A DNA stretch of 64,000 nucleotides, taken from contig CM033401.1 in the NCBI GenBank assembly GCA_019426215.1, positions 16,559,134 through 16,623,133 of the forward strand. The letters run 5' to 3'. The notes below the pieces were generated by a model. It saw only the letters and a program-made list of their open reading frames with translations. It did no database searches and was not told the DNA's origin. Below are positions 20,420-32,238 of this stretch, one piece after another. Origin of the DNA: Buddleja alternifolia. Lineage: Eukaryota > Streptophyta > Magnoliopsida > Lamiales > Scrophulariaceae. A program made the position numbers and the translations under genes. Within the stretch, counting starts at the first letter, position 1. Every line of letters starts with the position of its first letter.

Positions 20420-23400
20420 TCACGAAGGGTCCGCGAGGATGAAGGACTCTTTGTCTCTTGGTCCATCCATCCCTAAGTAAGGTTTTAGACGTTGAGCGTT
20501 GACCAAGAAAGTATGTCCTTTATCTGTTGTAAGCTCGACGGCGCCGGATGGATAGACCTGGGAAATCAAAAATGGTCCCGACCATCGAGACTTAAGCTTC
20601 CCGGGGAAGAGTCGGAGTCGAGAGTTGTATAGCAACACCCGCTCTCCCTTGTGGAATTCCCGGGGGAGAATATGTTTGTCATGCCACATTTTGGTCCGCT
20701 CCTTATAGAGTTTTGCGTTCTCATAGGCAAGATGACGCCATTCTTCGAGCTCGTTGAGTTGTAGCAAACGTTGTGTACCTACACTTTGAGAGTCAAAATT
20801 TAGAAACTTAATGGCCCAATAAGCACGATGCTCGAGTTCAACGGGCAAGTGACATGTTTTACCAAAAACAAGACGATACGGGGACATGCCAATTGGGGTT
20901 TTATAGGCGGTCCGATAAGCCCAAAGAGCATCATCCAATTTAAGGGACCAATCCTTTCTTGATGCGTTGACAGTTTTTTCTAAAATACGCTTAATCTCCC
21001 TATTCGAGACCTCCACTTGGCCACTAGTTTGTGGGTGGTATGGGGTCGAAATTTTATGCTTCACCCCGTACTTGGTCAATAAAAGTTCAAACTGCCTGTT
21101 GCAGAAGTGGGTGCCCCCGTCACTAATGATGGCTCGGGGAGTTCCAAATCGAGTAAAAATATGTTTCTTCAGAAAACGAGTGACAACCCGAGCATCATTA
21201 GTAGGCAAGGCCACGGCTTCCACCCATTTGGAGACATAGTCTACCGCAACAAGGATATATTTATTTGAACAAGAACTGGGGAAAGGGCCCATGAAATCCA
21301 CACCCCATACATCAAACAACTCACACTCTAACATGCTATTTAAGGGCGTTTCATGATGTTTAGAGATGTTCCCCATTCGTTGACAGCGATCACAAGATTT
21401 GACATAATGATGTGCATCTTTAACAAGAGTAGGCCAGAAGAAACCTGATTGGAGGATCTTAGCTACCGTTTTGGAAGGCCCAAAATGGCCACCTACCGCC
21501 ATATCATGACAATGAGATAGGATAGCATGCACGTCCGTTTCGGGTATGCAACGTCGAATTAAACCATCTGCACAAACTTTGAATAAAAAGGGTTCGTCCC
21601 AAAGATATTGCTTTACATCAGATAGAAATTTCTTCTTTTGATGAAAAGTGATATCCGGGGGAAGACGGCCCGTAACAATGTAATTGGCAAAGTTAGCATA
21701 CCAAGGTGAAATTTTTTCAGAAATAGCAAGGAGGTGTTCATCTGGGAATTCCTCACGAATTGGTGTCTCATCTAACGGATCATTCACTAGCTCTAATCGT
21801 GAGAGGTGGTCGGCTACTACATTTTCGGTGCCTTTCTTGTCTTTTATCTCTAAATCAAATTCTTGGAGTAACAAAATCCACCTAAGGAGTCTTGGTTTAG
21901 CATCTTTCTTGGCAAGCAAATATTTTAAAGCCGAATGATCGGTGTAAACTATCACTTTGTTTAGCACGAGGTAAGAGTGGAATTTATCGAATGCAAAGAC
22001 TATGGCGAGTAATTCTTTTTCCGTGGTGGCATAATTCAATTGTGCATCGTTAAGAGTTTTACTAGCATAGTAAATGGTTCGAAATACCTTTTCCTTCCTT
22101 TGGCCAAGGACCGCTCCAACCGCGGTGTCACTCGCATCACACATCAATTCGAATGGTAAGCTCCAATCGGGGGATGACATGATAGGGGCGGAAACTAAGC
22201 GTTCCTTCAAATCAAGAAAGGCCTGCATACAAGAAGAATTGAAATCAAAAGGTGCATCTTTAACAAGCAAATTAGACAACGGTTTCGCAATTTTAGAGAA
22301 ATTCAAGATGAATCGCCTATAGAAACCAGCATGCCCGAGAAAACTCCTAACAGCTTTTACCGATGTGGGTGGGGGAAGTTTTTCAATGACCTCAATCTTG
22401 GCTTGGTCCACTTCGATCCCTTTTTGAGAGATCTTGTGGCCAAGTACAATCCCCTCCCGGACCATTAAATGGCATTTTTCCCAATTCAAAACAAGGTTGG
22501 TTTCTTCACAACGTTTAAGCACAACATTTAGATGAGCAAGACAAATATCAAAAGTTGTTCCGAAAACAGAAAAGTCATCCATAAAAATTTCAAGGAAATC
22601 TTCAACCATATCATGAAAAATAGCCATCATGCATCTTTGAAAAGTGGCCGGGGCATTACACAAGCCAAATGGCATCCTTCTATAAGCAAATGTGCCATAA
22701 GGACAAGTGAAAGTGGTTTTCTCTTGGTCCTCAGGATCTATGGCAATTTGATTATAGCCGGAGTAACCATCTAGAAAACAATAGAAATCATGCCCGGCTA
22801 ATCGTTCAAGCATTTGGTCAATAAAGGGGAGGGGGAAATGATCCTTACGTGTGGCATCATTCAACTTACGGTAATCTATACATACACGCCACCCACTAAT
22901 TATACGAGTTGGGATAAGCTCATTATTCGCATTCTCAATTACCGTTATTCCCCCTTTCTTAGGCACCACTTGGGTAGGGCTCACCCACGCACTATCAGAA
23001 ATAGGATAGATTATACCTGAGTCGAGCAGTTTAATCACTTCCTTCTTGACTACCTCTTGGATTTGTGGGTTTGATCTCCTTTGGGGTTGGCGTGTAGGCT
23101 TGGTGGAGTCCTCCATAAGTATTTTGTGCATACATATCGCTGGACTAATGCCTTTGATGTCCGCAAGTTTCCACCCAAAAGCCCGTTTGTGAGATCTCAA
23201 CACCGTCATTAATTGCTCTTCTTGTGATCCTGAAAGAGATGAGGAAATGATCAATGGGAGTGTTTCGTCATCGTTCAAGTACACATATTTAAGGTGGGAG
23301 GGGAGGGGTTTGAGTTCGAGAGAGGGGGGTTCTTCAATAGATGGGCGAGGTGATCCTGACAATGATCTATCAACTTTGATGAATCCTCCCGAATGAGAGG

Positions 23401-25894
23401 AAGATTTGTACTCCAAGCTTAGAACCTTTTCCACTAGATCATCTTTCTCCGAGTCCACTTGCATGGATTTCATAAGACTCTGTTCGAGAGAATTTTCAAT
23501 TGTATTGTCCTGTAAATACTCAACAATCAAATGGTCAAATGTATCAATTCGATAACACGAGTCATGATCAAAAGGATGTTTAAGGACTTTGTAAACATCA
23601 AAGGTAACTTTGTCATCGCCCACATTCAAGGTAAGCTTACCATTAGCAATGTCAATTACCGCCTTACCCGTGGCTAGGAATGGTCTCCCTAGGATTAATG
23701 GTACTTCCACATCCTCTTCCATGTCGAGTACTACGAAATCAACGGGAAAATAAAACTTGTCGACTTGGACAATAACGTCTTCGATTATCCCCTTGGGCCT
23801 CTTGATCGATCGGTCGGCTAGTTGAAGGCTCATTGAGGTCGGCTTGGGATTTCCAAGGCCTAGCTTTTTAAACAGTGAGTATGGAAGAAGATTGATGCTG
23901 GCCCCCGAGTCACATAACACCTTCTTGAATGATAAGGATCCAATTGTGCATGGGATTGTGAGACTCCCGGGATCTTGGAGCTTAGTTGGCAATTTATTGA
24001 GTAATACGGCGGAGCATTCTTCCGTGAGGCACACCGTCTCATTCTCTTCCCACTTCTGCTTGTTGGAGAGTATGTCCTTGAAGAACTTCACATAATTCGG
24101 CATTTGGAGGATGGCGTCAATAAACGGAATATTAATTCTCACTTCCCGAAGGATTGCCAAAATTCGAAGAAAGCTCGGATCCATCTCCTTTTTCTTCTTT
24201 TTGTGAGCATTTGGGAAGGGGAGACGAACTTCGATAGGGGGAGAAAGCGTTGGATTAGACGGATGAAAACCTACAGAAACAGTGGGCGGCGCCTGGGCGC
24301 GTGTATCGGCGCCTAGGCGCGGATCTTCTGGCGCCTGGGCGTGCATGTCTGGGCGCTCGGGCGCGGGATGCAGAGAGTTTGCATCTGGCAGGTTTGTGGT
24401 TGGCGCCTGGGCACGTGTATTGGCGCCTAGGCGCGGATCTGCTGGCACAAAAATAGTGGGCGGCGCCTGGGCGCGTGTATCGGCGCCTAGGCGCGGATCT
24501 GCTGGCGCCTGGGCGTGCATGTCTGGGCGCTCGGGCGCGGATGTACTGGCAGTGTCATTCTCCAATTGTTTGCCACTTCTCAAGGCTATGGCATTGCATT
24601 GGGCCTTCGGGTTCTTTTCCGTGTCGCTTGGGAGAGTCCCCGGGGCTCTACCGTTAACCGCATTAGAAAGTTGCCCTACTTGTGTTCGCAAATCCTTCAT
24701 CTCCATACACATATCCTTTATCATATTCCGAAGTTCGTTGAAAGATGTATCGGACTTTTTCATGTGAGCATCCAGTTTCTCATCGATTGTGGGAGGTCGC
24801 ATTTGCACTTGACCTTGACCTTGTCCATTGAAATTGCCTTGCCTCGGGGGTGGGTTATTGAAGGGTGGTCGTGGAGCTTGATAGATCCCCGGTTGTGCGT
24901 TCTGTGCGGGGTTGAGCCTTTTTGGAAAATTCTCGGGTATGTGAAAGTTCACCCGAGGTTTATTTTGATTCCCCACATAATTAACATTGCCAACCTCCGG
25001 TTCCAAGAGTACTACTTCCTCAATACAAGCAACCTTTTTAGAGGATGAGGCCTCTTCATCGTCGGGGTAAAGCTCGTCTTCTCGGGCCAACTGTTTGACT
25101 TTGTCCCATACACTTTGACAATCTAACCCAAGGAGATCTCCTCCCGCACCCGCGTTGAGTCTATGCCGAATACGTGACCTAACCCCATCATAGAAATGGA
25201 GTACTTGTTCATTCAACCCAAAATTATGATCGGGACATTTACGGAGCATGCCCTTATATCTAGCCCAAGCCTCGGCTAAAGATTCATTGCTCCTTTGCCT
25301 AAACCCTTTTATATTACTCCGTAGCTCATTTATTTTTGAGGGTGGAAAGAATTTATTTAAAAAGGCATCGACCAACTCACTCCATGTTGTAATAGATTGT
25401 GGAGGTAAGGATTTGTACCATGTTGTCGCCCTATCCTTCAATGAGAAATGGAAGACTCTTAGACGAATCGCATCAAGATCACGTGGGTGATATTGAATGG
25501 TCACAAGAGCCTCATCTATGGTTTCCAAATGAGCGTGTGGTGATTCGTGTGGTTCTCCATAGAAAGGATCTCCTTGCACCATATTAAAAATGTGAGCCGG
25601 AATGTGGTAGTTTGGTGTGAAGAAATTAGGCACGACTACGGGCCCCGGAATGGTATGGACCCTAGGTGGTAAGCTACCCCGAACCGACGGGAGTTGTGGA
25701 GGAGGTACCGCTTGCATGGCTTGTAGAACACCTTGTAACCACTCCCTAGTTTCCGGTGAGTTCATGTCCGGGAAATTTCCATTTGGGTTTTGGTTGAGAT
25801 TATTGGCCATTTCTCTTGCTCGCCTACTAGTCCTAAGAACTCGTTCAATTTCGGGCTCCAACTCGTATAGAGGCTTGCTTGAGGAGCGGGTCAT
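20420..25894 (-). CDS. gag-pol: Gag-pol polyprotein of element B, intact
   Basis: One open frame of 1824 aa if started at [10 protein letters not shown] (25894). The frame is open to 25945, but residues before MTRSS do not align with element A. In order: a Retrotrans_gag-type domain (about 110-270); the HAQAP repeat segment (about 450-540); protease with DSGAS at 662; RT with YSGYNQIAI and FMDDFSVFG (Met-Asp-Asp at 1105-1107); RNase H ([13 protein letters not shown] ... [15 protein letters not shown] ... [10 protein letters not shown]); integrase with HCHD...GGHFG and CDRCQRM zinc ligands, then D1533, D1592 and E1628 with exactly 35 residues between the last two. The C-terminal KSRWSGPF resembles a GPY/F module; no chromodomain is seen. 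These features and the RT wording indicate Athila. It should yield capsid, protease, RT/RNase H and integrase. No stop codon or frameshift is visible. Confidence 0.93.
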   Translation of the reverse strand: MTRSSSKPLYELEPEIERVLRTSRRAREMANNLNQNPNGNFPDMNSPETREWLQGVLQAMQAVPPPQLPSVRGSLPPRVHTIPGPVVVPNFFTPNYHIPAHIFNMVQGDPFYGEPHESPHAHLETIDEALVTIQYHPRDLDAIRLRVFHFSLKDRATTWYKSLPPQSITTWSELVDAFLNKFFPPSKINELRSNIKGFRQRSNESLAEAWARYKGMLRKCPDHNFGLNEQVLHFYDGVRSRIRHRLNAGAGGDLLGLDCQSVWDKVKQLAREDELYPDDEEASSSKKVACIEEVVLLEPEVGNVNYVGNQNKPRVNFHIPENFPKRLNPAQNAQPGIYQAPRPPFNNPPPRQGNFNGQGQGQVQMRPPTIDEKLDAHMKKSDTSFNELRNMIKDMCMEMKDLRTQVGQLSNAVNGRAPGTLPSDTEKNPKAQCNAIALRSGKQLENDTASTSAPERPDMHAQAPADPRLGADTRAQAPPTIFVPADPRLGANTRAQAPTTNLPDANSLHPAPERPDMHAQAPEDPRLGADTRAQAPPTVSVGFHPSNPTLSPPIEVRLPFPNAHKKKKKEMDPSFLRILAILREVRINIPFIDAILQMPNYVKFFKDILSNKQKWEENETVCLTEECSAVLLNKLPTKLQDPGSLTIPCTIGSLSFKKVLCDSGASINLLPYSLFKKLGLGNPKPTSMSLQLADRSIKRPKGIIEDVIVQVDKFYFPVDFVVLDMEEDVEVPLILGRPFLATGKAVIDIANGKLTLNVGDDKVTFDVYKVLKHPFDHDSCYRIDTFDHLIVEYLQDNTIENSLEQSLMKSMQVDSEKDDLVEKVLSLEYKSSSHSGGFIKVDRSLSGSPRPSIEEPPSLELKPLPSHLKYVYLNDDETLPLIISSSLSGSQEEQLMTVLRSHKRAFGWKLADIKGISPAICMHKILMEDSTKPTRQPQRRSNPQIQEVVKKEVIKLLDSGIIYPISDSAWVSPTQVVPKKGGITVIENANNELIPTRIISGWRVCIDYRKLNDATRKDHFPLPFIDQMLERLAGHDFYCFLDGYSGYNQIAIDPEDQEKTTFTCPYGTFAYRRMPFGLCNAPATFQRCMMAIFHDMVEDFLEIFMDDFSVFGTTFDICLAHLNVVLKRCEETNLVLNWEKCHLMVREGIVLGHKISQKGIEVDQAKIEVIEKLPPPTSVKAVRSFLGHAGFYRRFILNFSKIAKPLSNLLVKDAPFDFNSSCMQAFLDLKERLVSAPIMSSPDWSLPFELMCDASDTAVGAVLGQRKEKVFRTIYYASKTLNDAQLNYATTEKELLAIVFAFDKFHSYLVLNKVIVYTDHSALKYLLAKKDAKPRLLRWILLLQEFDLEIKDKKGTENVVADHLSRLELVNDPLDETPIREEFPDEHLLAISEKISPWYANFANYIVTGRLPPDITFHQKKKFLSDVKQYLWDEPFLFKVCADGLIRRCIPETDVHAILSHCHDMAVGGHFGPSKTVAKILQSGFFWPTLVKDAHHYVKSCDRCQRMGNISKHHETPLNSMLECELFDVWGVDFMGPFPSSCSNKYILVAVDYVSKWVEAVALPTNDARVVTRFLKKHIFTRFGTPRAIISDGGTHFCNRQFELLLTKYGVKHKISTPYHPQTSGQVEVSNREIKRILEKTVNASRKDWSLKLDDALWAYRTAYKTPIGMSPYRLVFGKTCHLPVELEHRAYWAIKFLNFDSQSVGTQRLLQLNELEEWRHLAYENAKLYKERTKMWHDKHILPREFHKGERVLLYNSRLRLFPGKLKSRWSGPFLISQVYPSGAVELTTDKGHTFLVNAQRLKPYLGMDGPRDKESFILADPS
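24283..24548 (-). repeat. Coding GC repeat within gag of element B
   Basis: About two and a half copies of a unit encode [26 protein letters not shown]. At DNA level it consists of GGCGCCTGGGCGCG and GGCGCCTAGGCGCG palindromes. Element A has one diverged copy, and element C has a different arrangement (49325-49590). Length varies in frame. Confidence 0.8.
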
Positions 25895-26015
25895 GCACCT
25901 CAAGAACCTAACAATTAAATACAAGAACAAAATTAGACTAATCACGAAAATAAAAGAAAATCAAGAAATGAACGAAAACTAAGAATTATTAAAAATGTAA
26001 ACTAAAATAAACAAG

Positions 26016-26033
26016 TCCCCGGCAACGGCGCCA
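26016..26033 (-). other. Primer binding site, tRNA-Asp type, element B
   Basis: The reverse complement is TGGCGCCGTTGCCGGGGA, 6 nt inside the 5' LTR edge at 26040. Identical in elements A, C and D. Confidence 0.92.
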
Positions 26034-26039
26034 AAAACT

Positions 26040-27710
26040 TGACACGCTAAAAACTAACGTGCTATGATAGCAAGTGCACTAGACGTGTGTAGTAATAAGT
26101 GGACAAAAAGTCCGGGTTGTCGAACCACAAGGACTTGAATTCTAGTTAATGATTTTCGATAAAAGAAAAGACAATTAAAGTAAAGAGCAAGAAAAAGATT
26201 AAACAAACGAAGAACCAAAGAGAAACGGACTATAGGTTAATCTCACGTATGATAAAATGACTAAGGCACATGCTACAACCGAATCTACTCGTCAATATAT
26301 ATGAGCTACTCTTCGAATTATTAGACTCCTATTGCTTTGGTGGAAACTCCTAAATTAACTATTACCCGATGTCTCGGCACATAATAATCCTATGATTAAT
26401 TGACGGTTCTCTAAATATGTCTATCCGAGAATCTAATCAAAAATCACGCATTAACGTTCTAGAGCTTCCCCGAACGAATCCGGCTAACAACACCCGGGAA
26501 TCTTTACCTATTTCTAGGGCAATCCCTCATTTGTTTCGGATGATGTGTTAATTCTCTTGCACCCTAATCTATTTTCTCTCGAACAACTAGATTAGGCAAG
26601 ATAGCAAGCATATGGTGATCAAACACATGATTGGAATAAAAGCATAGAATTAACACACAAAGCAATAGGAGAATTAATACAAAGAGCAACTTCACATATA
26701 TTGATTCATAAATTTGGCCTTCACATGGCCTTAGTTCTACAATATTAGCCTCTCATCAAAGCCTTAAGAAAATCTAATACAAACATATACATACTCATGG
26801 AAATAAACATGTAAATGCAAATAATTAAAACTCCCTCAATTGATTGATGATGGATCTTTGCTCTTGATCTTCAATCCTTAGCTCCTCTCTCTTTGTTCCC
26901 CTCCAAAAGTGATGAAGAAAATGGTGATGAATGATGATGAGTGAAAAGTGATGGATAAAATGCCTCTCTCTCCCTCCTCCTCAAGATGTTCTCTTCGGTC
27001 AATTGCCCCCTAGGATCCTTAAGAAGACCACCACAAATCAGCTCCTCATGTGTATGTCCCCCCTAGTGTCCCCTCCACTACTCTTAAAGTGAGTAGTATA
27101 AAATTCCCAAAAGTAGATCTAGTAAGAAACATACTTATGACATCCCCCCATACATGTGATGACCTCTTGGCTTTAAATGTTCCATTCCCCCATCAAATGA
27201 TGATCTTTTGGCTGAAAGGAATCAAATCTCGGATGTGGCCACGCCTAGGCGCGGGATTTATGGCGCTCGGGCGCCCAAATCAGAATGTTGGGAGTATTTG
27301 CCTCTGTCTGGCGCAGTATTTGTATTTCCTTCATAACTCTCTCCAAAAAACTCCGATTTGGATGATTCAAGTCCTCATTTGAAGCTAACACATAGTTCTA
27401 CAACTTTGTAGAAGGAAACTTCATCCAATTCGGTCTCTAAAAATACGGAAAAAGCGCTCGAACGTGGAAAGTGGTGCTGATACGGCGCCCGGGCGTGGGC
27501 AAGATGGCGCCTAGGCGTATGGGTGCATAGCAATTTGGCCTAAACTTGTTTTATACGTCATTTTTCATCCCGTTCTTTGATTGTATCCATTTAAGACCTG
27601 AAATCACTTAATGCACGAATTAAACGCACATGTGGCAAGAATCAAGCGATAAATGAACCTAAGACATAAACGCAAAGGGGCTTAAAAACACGTAAAAATG
27701 CCTCTTATCA
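26040..27710 (-). repeat. 5' LTR of element B
   Basis: 1671 bp, pairing with 14830-16502. It is followed by the duplicated target GTATA (27711-27715). Confidence 0.92.
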
Positions 27711-27715
27711 GTATA

Positions 27716-28240
27716 CGTGAACCTTTGACCTGAAGTATCACGCTGAAGATGCACTTGTGACATCAAGTCTTTCACTAGAGTAGTTAGACCCAATTCACCC
27801 TTTGGTGGGGTCAGCCTCGAAATGCGGACTTGATGGGCAAGTGGTAGTCTTAGTAGATATCTAATATGGGATTTGTTCTCTCATAAGTGAATGAGTATGT
27901 ACCCTATGTAATTATAAATAAATAGAGATCAAAGTCTTTGGCCAAAGCACACAAGACGATTGTGCTTGGCACTAAATCGATCTCAATGATCTCGTATTTA
28001 TTATGACTTATACATATGGTCAAGTACAGTGAGTTTGACATAACCATGACTCTCACTTGACCGGGGAACGTGAACAAAGGGCTTATACATATACGGTATT
28101 TACGATTGGAAGGTTTCAGAATGATCTTATCATTCATTTTCATTTGGGTTACGAAGTGGGCCACGTGACTGGCTAGGTGTTACCCACTTCCTTTGGTTTC
28201 CTCTCATTGCCAAATGAAACGAACCTAAAGAGTCGCGCTA
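27716..28240 (+). repeat. 3' LTR of copia element E, second part
   Basis: Continues from 14829 across element B. The right edge is uncertain: no matching 5' LTR is available, and the sequence passes into a truncated Sirevirus-like LTR by about 28294. The short stretch 28241-28293 is unassigned. Confidence 0.55.
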
Positions 28241-28293
28241 AAGGATTGACAAAGAAAAATGAAGAAAATTAAAAATGCATTAAATGCCTGATA

Positions 28294-29342
28294 AGAGCAA
28301 TAAATTTGATAATCTAATTTGACTTGTGGACAAGCCACCTTTTGACTAGACTGTCAAAAATTCAGAGTTCATAGCTGCTCCCATCCAATCGAAACCAGTA
28401 GGAATTCAGGAATCTCAGAGAAAAGGTATAATCATGCGCCGCGTGAAAGACACACTCTCACATGTGTCCAACGGACAGATCCCAAGAATTACCTATAAAT
28501 ACCTTACTTCCAGCAAACCCTAAAAAGATAGACAGATAAATATATACGTATATGCACAAGAAAAAATTTGCTGATGAAAAATTTTAGAAACTCCATAGCC
28601 AAAAATCTTTCAAGATTTTTACATACATTCCATACAGTCAAAAATATCTCAAACATCTTCCAAAGAAGAAATCTAAACTCTTACTGAGATATTCCAAGTT
28701 GTTTGATCTTTCCAAAAACAAACAAACGCTCGTGATAATACCCTCAACCTTTCAGCTAAGTGAGAAAGGTGTTGAAACAGGCAGTATTTCTGAGTGAGAG
28801 AAACTTGTAGAAGAAGATCTTCATTGCTGCTGACATCTGTGTGATCAAGGAGCCTGAGATCATCTTCACCTGTTTACTTTCTTGTAGAAGATTCTGTGTG
28901 ATTCTTTGATAATCATCGTTGTAAATTCCCTCCAAGTGAAAAAGGAGAAGAAGGACGTAGCTAGGATTACATCACCTAGTGAACCTTATATATCTTGTGT
29001 CATTTAATTTTATTATTGTCTTGTTTCATATTATTTTATCTATTCTGAAAAAGACAAGTCAATCTGCTAAGCAACTCTTTAACCAAAACGAACGCTAAAG
29101 CTTTAAAATCATTTCCGCTGTGCTAACCCTGATTAAGCGATCTAAGCGTTACCCTACTTTGGTAAATTGCTGAAATCACTAAGTCTAAGTTATCTTTACT
29201 GAAGCGTCTGACCCAAGCGCTCAACTTTCTAAGCGTTCTAATCTTTAAAAGTGATACGAATTTTTGAAGTCGAAAAAGACTTTAGGGTCTATTCAACCCC
29301 CCTTCCCTTCTAGACCCTTTCGTATGCCACTTGGGACCACCA
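28294..29342 (+). repeat. Sirevirus-like LTR, 5'-truncated
   Basis: Matches from about 62510 to the end of the 62078-63578 LTR; the first 430 bp or so are missing. TATA box TATAAATA at 28494-28501. It ends ...CCACCA just before AG and the PBS at 29345-29356. Confidence 0.85.
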
Positions 29343-29344
29343 AG

Positions 29345-29356
29345 TGGTATCAGAGC
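29345..29356 (+). other. Primer binding site (initiator tRNA-Met type), first tandem copy
   Basis: TGGTATCAGAGC two bases after the LTR end, the standard copia primer site. A second identical site is at 30329-30340. Confidence 0.88.
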
Positions 29357-29459
29357 GCTTGAAGTAGAAACCTAAGCGTTTCCGAGCGTAACTGCTTGTT
29401 TAGATCCATCTTTCTAAAACTTAGTTGTTTTAAAACTCTCTTTCTCAAAACATCTCATT

Positions 29460-29830
29460 ATGGCTTTAAACAAAATGCCTAAGTTGGTAGAGTCAAACTA
29501 TGATTCTTGGAAACTTAGAGCATTCGCGTATTTATGTTCTTGCGATAATGAAATGTGTGATGTAATTTCAGATGGCCCATTAAGATCATGAAAGTGATAA
29601 CTCGAGCACCTGGAGCTGATGAAGCCACTCCAGATGGATATGTCGAGAAACCTAAGTTAGAATGGACGCCTGATGATCGAAAAAGAGCAAATCTAGATAA
29701 TGTTGGACGAAGTGCACTTTACTCAGCATTAGGAAACAATGATGCATTATTCAACAAGATCAAGTAATGTAAAACTTCCAAAGAAATATGGGATAAGTTG
29801 ACTATAGTGTGTGAAGGTTCAACACAGATA
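29460..29830 (+). pseudogene. Copia gag 5' fragment in tandem partial copy
   Basis: Starts with the same MAxNKMPKLVESNYDSWKLR as the gag at 30442, but loses one base near 29581 and has a TAA near 29765. It stops abruptly at the AAGGAG shared by gag and LTR (29831-29836), where LTR sequence takes over. It is a deletion derivative, not a functional gene. Confidence 0.85.
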
Positions 29831-30326
29831 AAGGAGCCCGAGATCATTTTCACCCATTTACTATCTTGTAGAAGATTCTGTGTGATTCTTTGATAATCAA
29901 CATAGTAAATTCCCTCCAAGTGAAAAAGGAGAAGAAGGATGTAGCGGGGATTATATCACCCAGTGAACCTTATATATCTTGTGTCATTTACTTTTATTAT
30001 TTTCATGTTTCATATCATTTCATCTATTCTGAAAAAGACAAGTCAATTGCTTAGGGACTATTTAACCAAAACGAACGCTAAAGCTTTAAAATCATTTCCG
30101 TTGTGCTAACCCTGATTAAGCGATCTAAGCGTTACCCTACTTTGGCAAATTGCTGCAATCACTAAGTCTAATTTACCTTTACTGAAGCGTCTGGCCCAAG
30201 CGCTCAACTCTCGAAGCGTTCTAATCTTTAAAAAGTGATACGAAATTTTTGAAGTCGAAAAAGACTTTAGGGTCTATTCACCCCCCCCCCCTTCTAGACC
30301 CTTTCTTATGCCACTTGGGACCACCA
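29831..30326 (+). repeat. Sirevirus-like LTR fragment (last ~500 bp)
   Basis: Corresponds to about 63081-63578. It carries the U5 part only, without a TATA box. It ends CCACCA and is followed by the PBS at 30329-30340. A C-run is near 30281-30291. Confidence 0.85.
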
Positions 30327-30328
30327 AG

Positions 30329-30340
30329 TGGTATCAGAGC
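30329..30340 (+). other. Primer binding site (initiator tRNA-Met type) of element F
   Basis: TGGTATCAGAGC, two bases after the LTR fragment. It serves the gag that begins at 30442. Confidence 0.88.
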
Positions 30341-30441
30341 GGTTGAAGTAGAAACCTAAGCATTTCTGAGCGTAACTGCTTGTTTAGATCCAGTTTTCTA
30401 AAACTTAGTCGCTTTGAAATTTTCTCTTAAAACATCTCATT

Positions 30442-32238
30442 ATGGCTTTTAACAAAATGCCTAAGTTGGTAGAGTCAAATTATGATTCTTGGAAACTTAG
30501 AGCATTTGCGTATTTATGTTCTTGCGATAATGAATTGTGTGATGTAATTTTAGATGGCCCCATTAAGATTATGAAAGTGATAACTCGAGCACCTGGAGCT
30601 GATGAAGCCACTTCAGATGGATATGTCGAGAAACCTAAGTTAGAATGGACGCCTGATGATCGGAAAAGAGCAAATCTAGATAATGTTGGACGAAGTGCAC
30701 TTTACTCAGCATTAGGAGGCAATGATGCATTGTTCAACATGATCATGCAATGTAAAACTTCCAAAGAAATATGGGATAAGTTGGTTGTTGTGTGTGAAGG
30801 TTCAGTACAGATGAAGGAGAACAAGCTCTCCATAGCCATGCAAAGATTCGAGCATTTTAAGATGCAGACTAGTGAGACGCTAGAACAATTGGACGCAAGG
30901 TTTACTATGCTCATTACAGAATTAGTGTCATTGGATAAAGAGTTGACCAACAAAGAAATGGTCAATAAGATATTCAGAAGCCTTCCAAGCAAGTATTTGA
31001 TTAAGACTGTTGCTATGAGAGAATCTCAAACTTTGGAGACCCTTACTCCAGAACATGTATTCTCAGAATTAAAGGCATTTAAATTTGAATTAGGTGAAGT
31101 TAGCGACACATCGAGTTCAGCGACTGAATCAGGAGCATTAATTGCTACCACCAAAAGCAAGGGTAAAGCGATTAGTGAGGAGAAATCAACAGAATCCAAT
31201 GAGGAAAAAGAGATGGCTCTATTGGTCAAGAAATTCAAGAAATTTCTAAGATATGAAAAGAGAAATCCTATTGGACAAACTTCATTTCAAACTCCTCTCC
31301 CTGCACCAGCGACTCAGTATCAAGCGCCAGTGTACACAGCACCTCAACCAGTAGCGCCTACAACTCCTACTCAGAATCTCTCAGTGCCAGTCATTTCCAA
31401 GCGATTAACCACTGAACAGAAAGTAAAAACTAATTTATGTTATAATTGCAGGAAACCAGGGCACTACCAGGTAAATTGCCCTTATCCAAATGTGTCTAAG
31501 CCCACAAGGCAAGACTATGCGGATAGAAACCAATTCAGGAGCAACCTTCGTCAACAAGGTTTGCTAGCGGAATCCGAACCATTCTCTGCACCTGAACAGG
31601 ATTTGGAATCATTAGATGAAAGTAGTGATGATGAACCAACGAGCGACTCTGCAATGATTTGTCTTATGGTAAGAGATGATGAAGCATCTGACGACTCGCT
31701 ACCAGAGGTAACCACTGAATTATCTCATCCTCTCTCATATGATGAATTACTTGACAAAGTCAATCTATATTATAAACATTGTCAAGATGCCGTCAAAATA
31801 TATCAAAATCACTTCGCTATTATTTCATCGCTCACAAATGATAAAGTAACGCTCAAAGCAGAGTTGAAATTTCAGCAATAATGCATTGAAAAGAACCAAT
31901 CACTTGAGAGTGAGATTACTCAGTTGAAAAGCAATCTTGATATAAAAGTCAAGAGAGAAGCTGATCTGATCGCTAGACTTGCCAAATCAGAGCAGCTCGT
32001 CTCATCATTATCTAAAGCATCAAGTAACTTAGATAATGTGACTAATGTAACCAGACTTTTTGGTGAAAGGACCGGTTTAGGGTGTGATAAATTTGGTCAA
32101 AAATCAAAAGCATCTAAGTTTACGGCGAATAACAAAGGAAAGGGTGTTTTCTTTGTTGAGAAAGGTTCACAAGGACAAACGCTAAATGAACCAAGAGACA
32201 ATGGTACGAGGCCAATGAGAAATCCAAAGCTGACTTAG
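30442..32238 (+). pseudogene. gag: Element F gag, one internal stop
   Basis: Open for 479 codons from ATG 30442 (MAFNKMPKLVESNYDSWK). A UBN2-type gag domain covers roughly residues 10-220 (CKTSKEIWDKL, FRSLPSKYL). The knuckle is C333-Y-N-C-R-K-P-G-H-Y-Q-V-N-C346. An acidic region (SSDDEPTSDS) and a probable coiled coil (DKVTLKAELKFQQ... SLESEITQLKSNL) follow. TAA at 31879-31881 stands where the related copy at the right end (about 63923-63925) has CAA, so this stop is a C-to-T change. The frame then runs on to TAG at 32236-32238. Gag would form the virus-like particle shell. Confidence 0.85.

Larger units (their letters stand above)
14830..27710 (-). mobile_element. Element B: full-length Athila-type Ty3/gypsy retrotransposon
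   Basis: 12,881 bp on the minus strand, flanked by the exact duplication GTATA. In sense order it has the 5' LTR (26040-27710), tRNA-Asp PBS, an intact gag-pol ORF, a GC-rich repeat block, a second ORF, an internal PPT, a conserved noncoding region, the 3' PPT and the 3' LTR (14830-16502). By eye the LTRs differ by about 11 substitutions and two 1-bp indels (about 0.7%), so insertion was recent. It is inserted in the 3' LTR of copia element E. All enzyme motifs are present in gag-pol, so it could be autonomous and could help elements A and D. The second ORF carries two 1-bp deletions. Confidence 0.94.

Noticed and set aside
20967..25982. Many plus-strand ORFs of 60-177 codons opposite gag-pol of element B (and 46005-51044 opposite element C)
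   Set aside because: Antisense shadows of a conserved polyprotein, recurring in both elements only because the sense strand is conserved.
26016..26033. tRNA-like sequence CCCCGGCAACGGCGCCA
   Set aside because: Only the 3' acceptor end of tRNA-Asp is matched; it is the primer binding site, not a tRNA gene.
27904..28164. 86-codon minus-strand ORF in the copia E 3' LTR
   Set aside because: Within LTR sequence, no homology or start context, and the host element is decayed.
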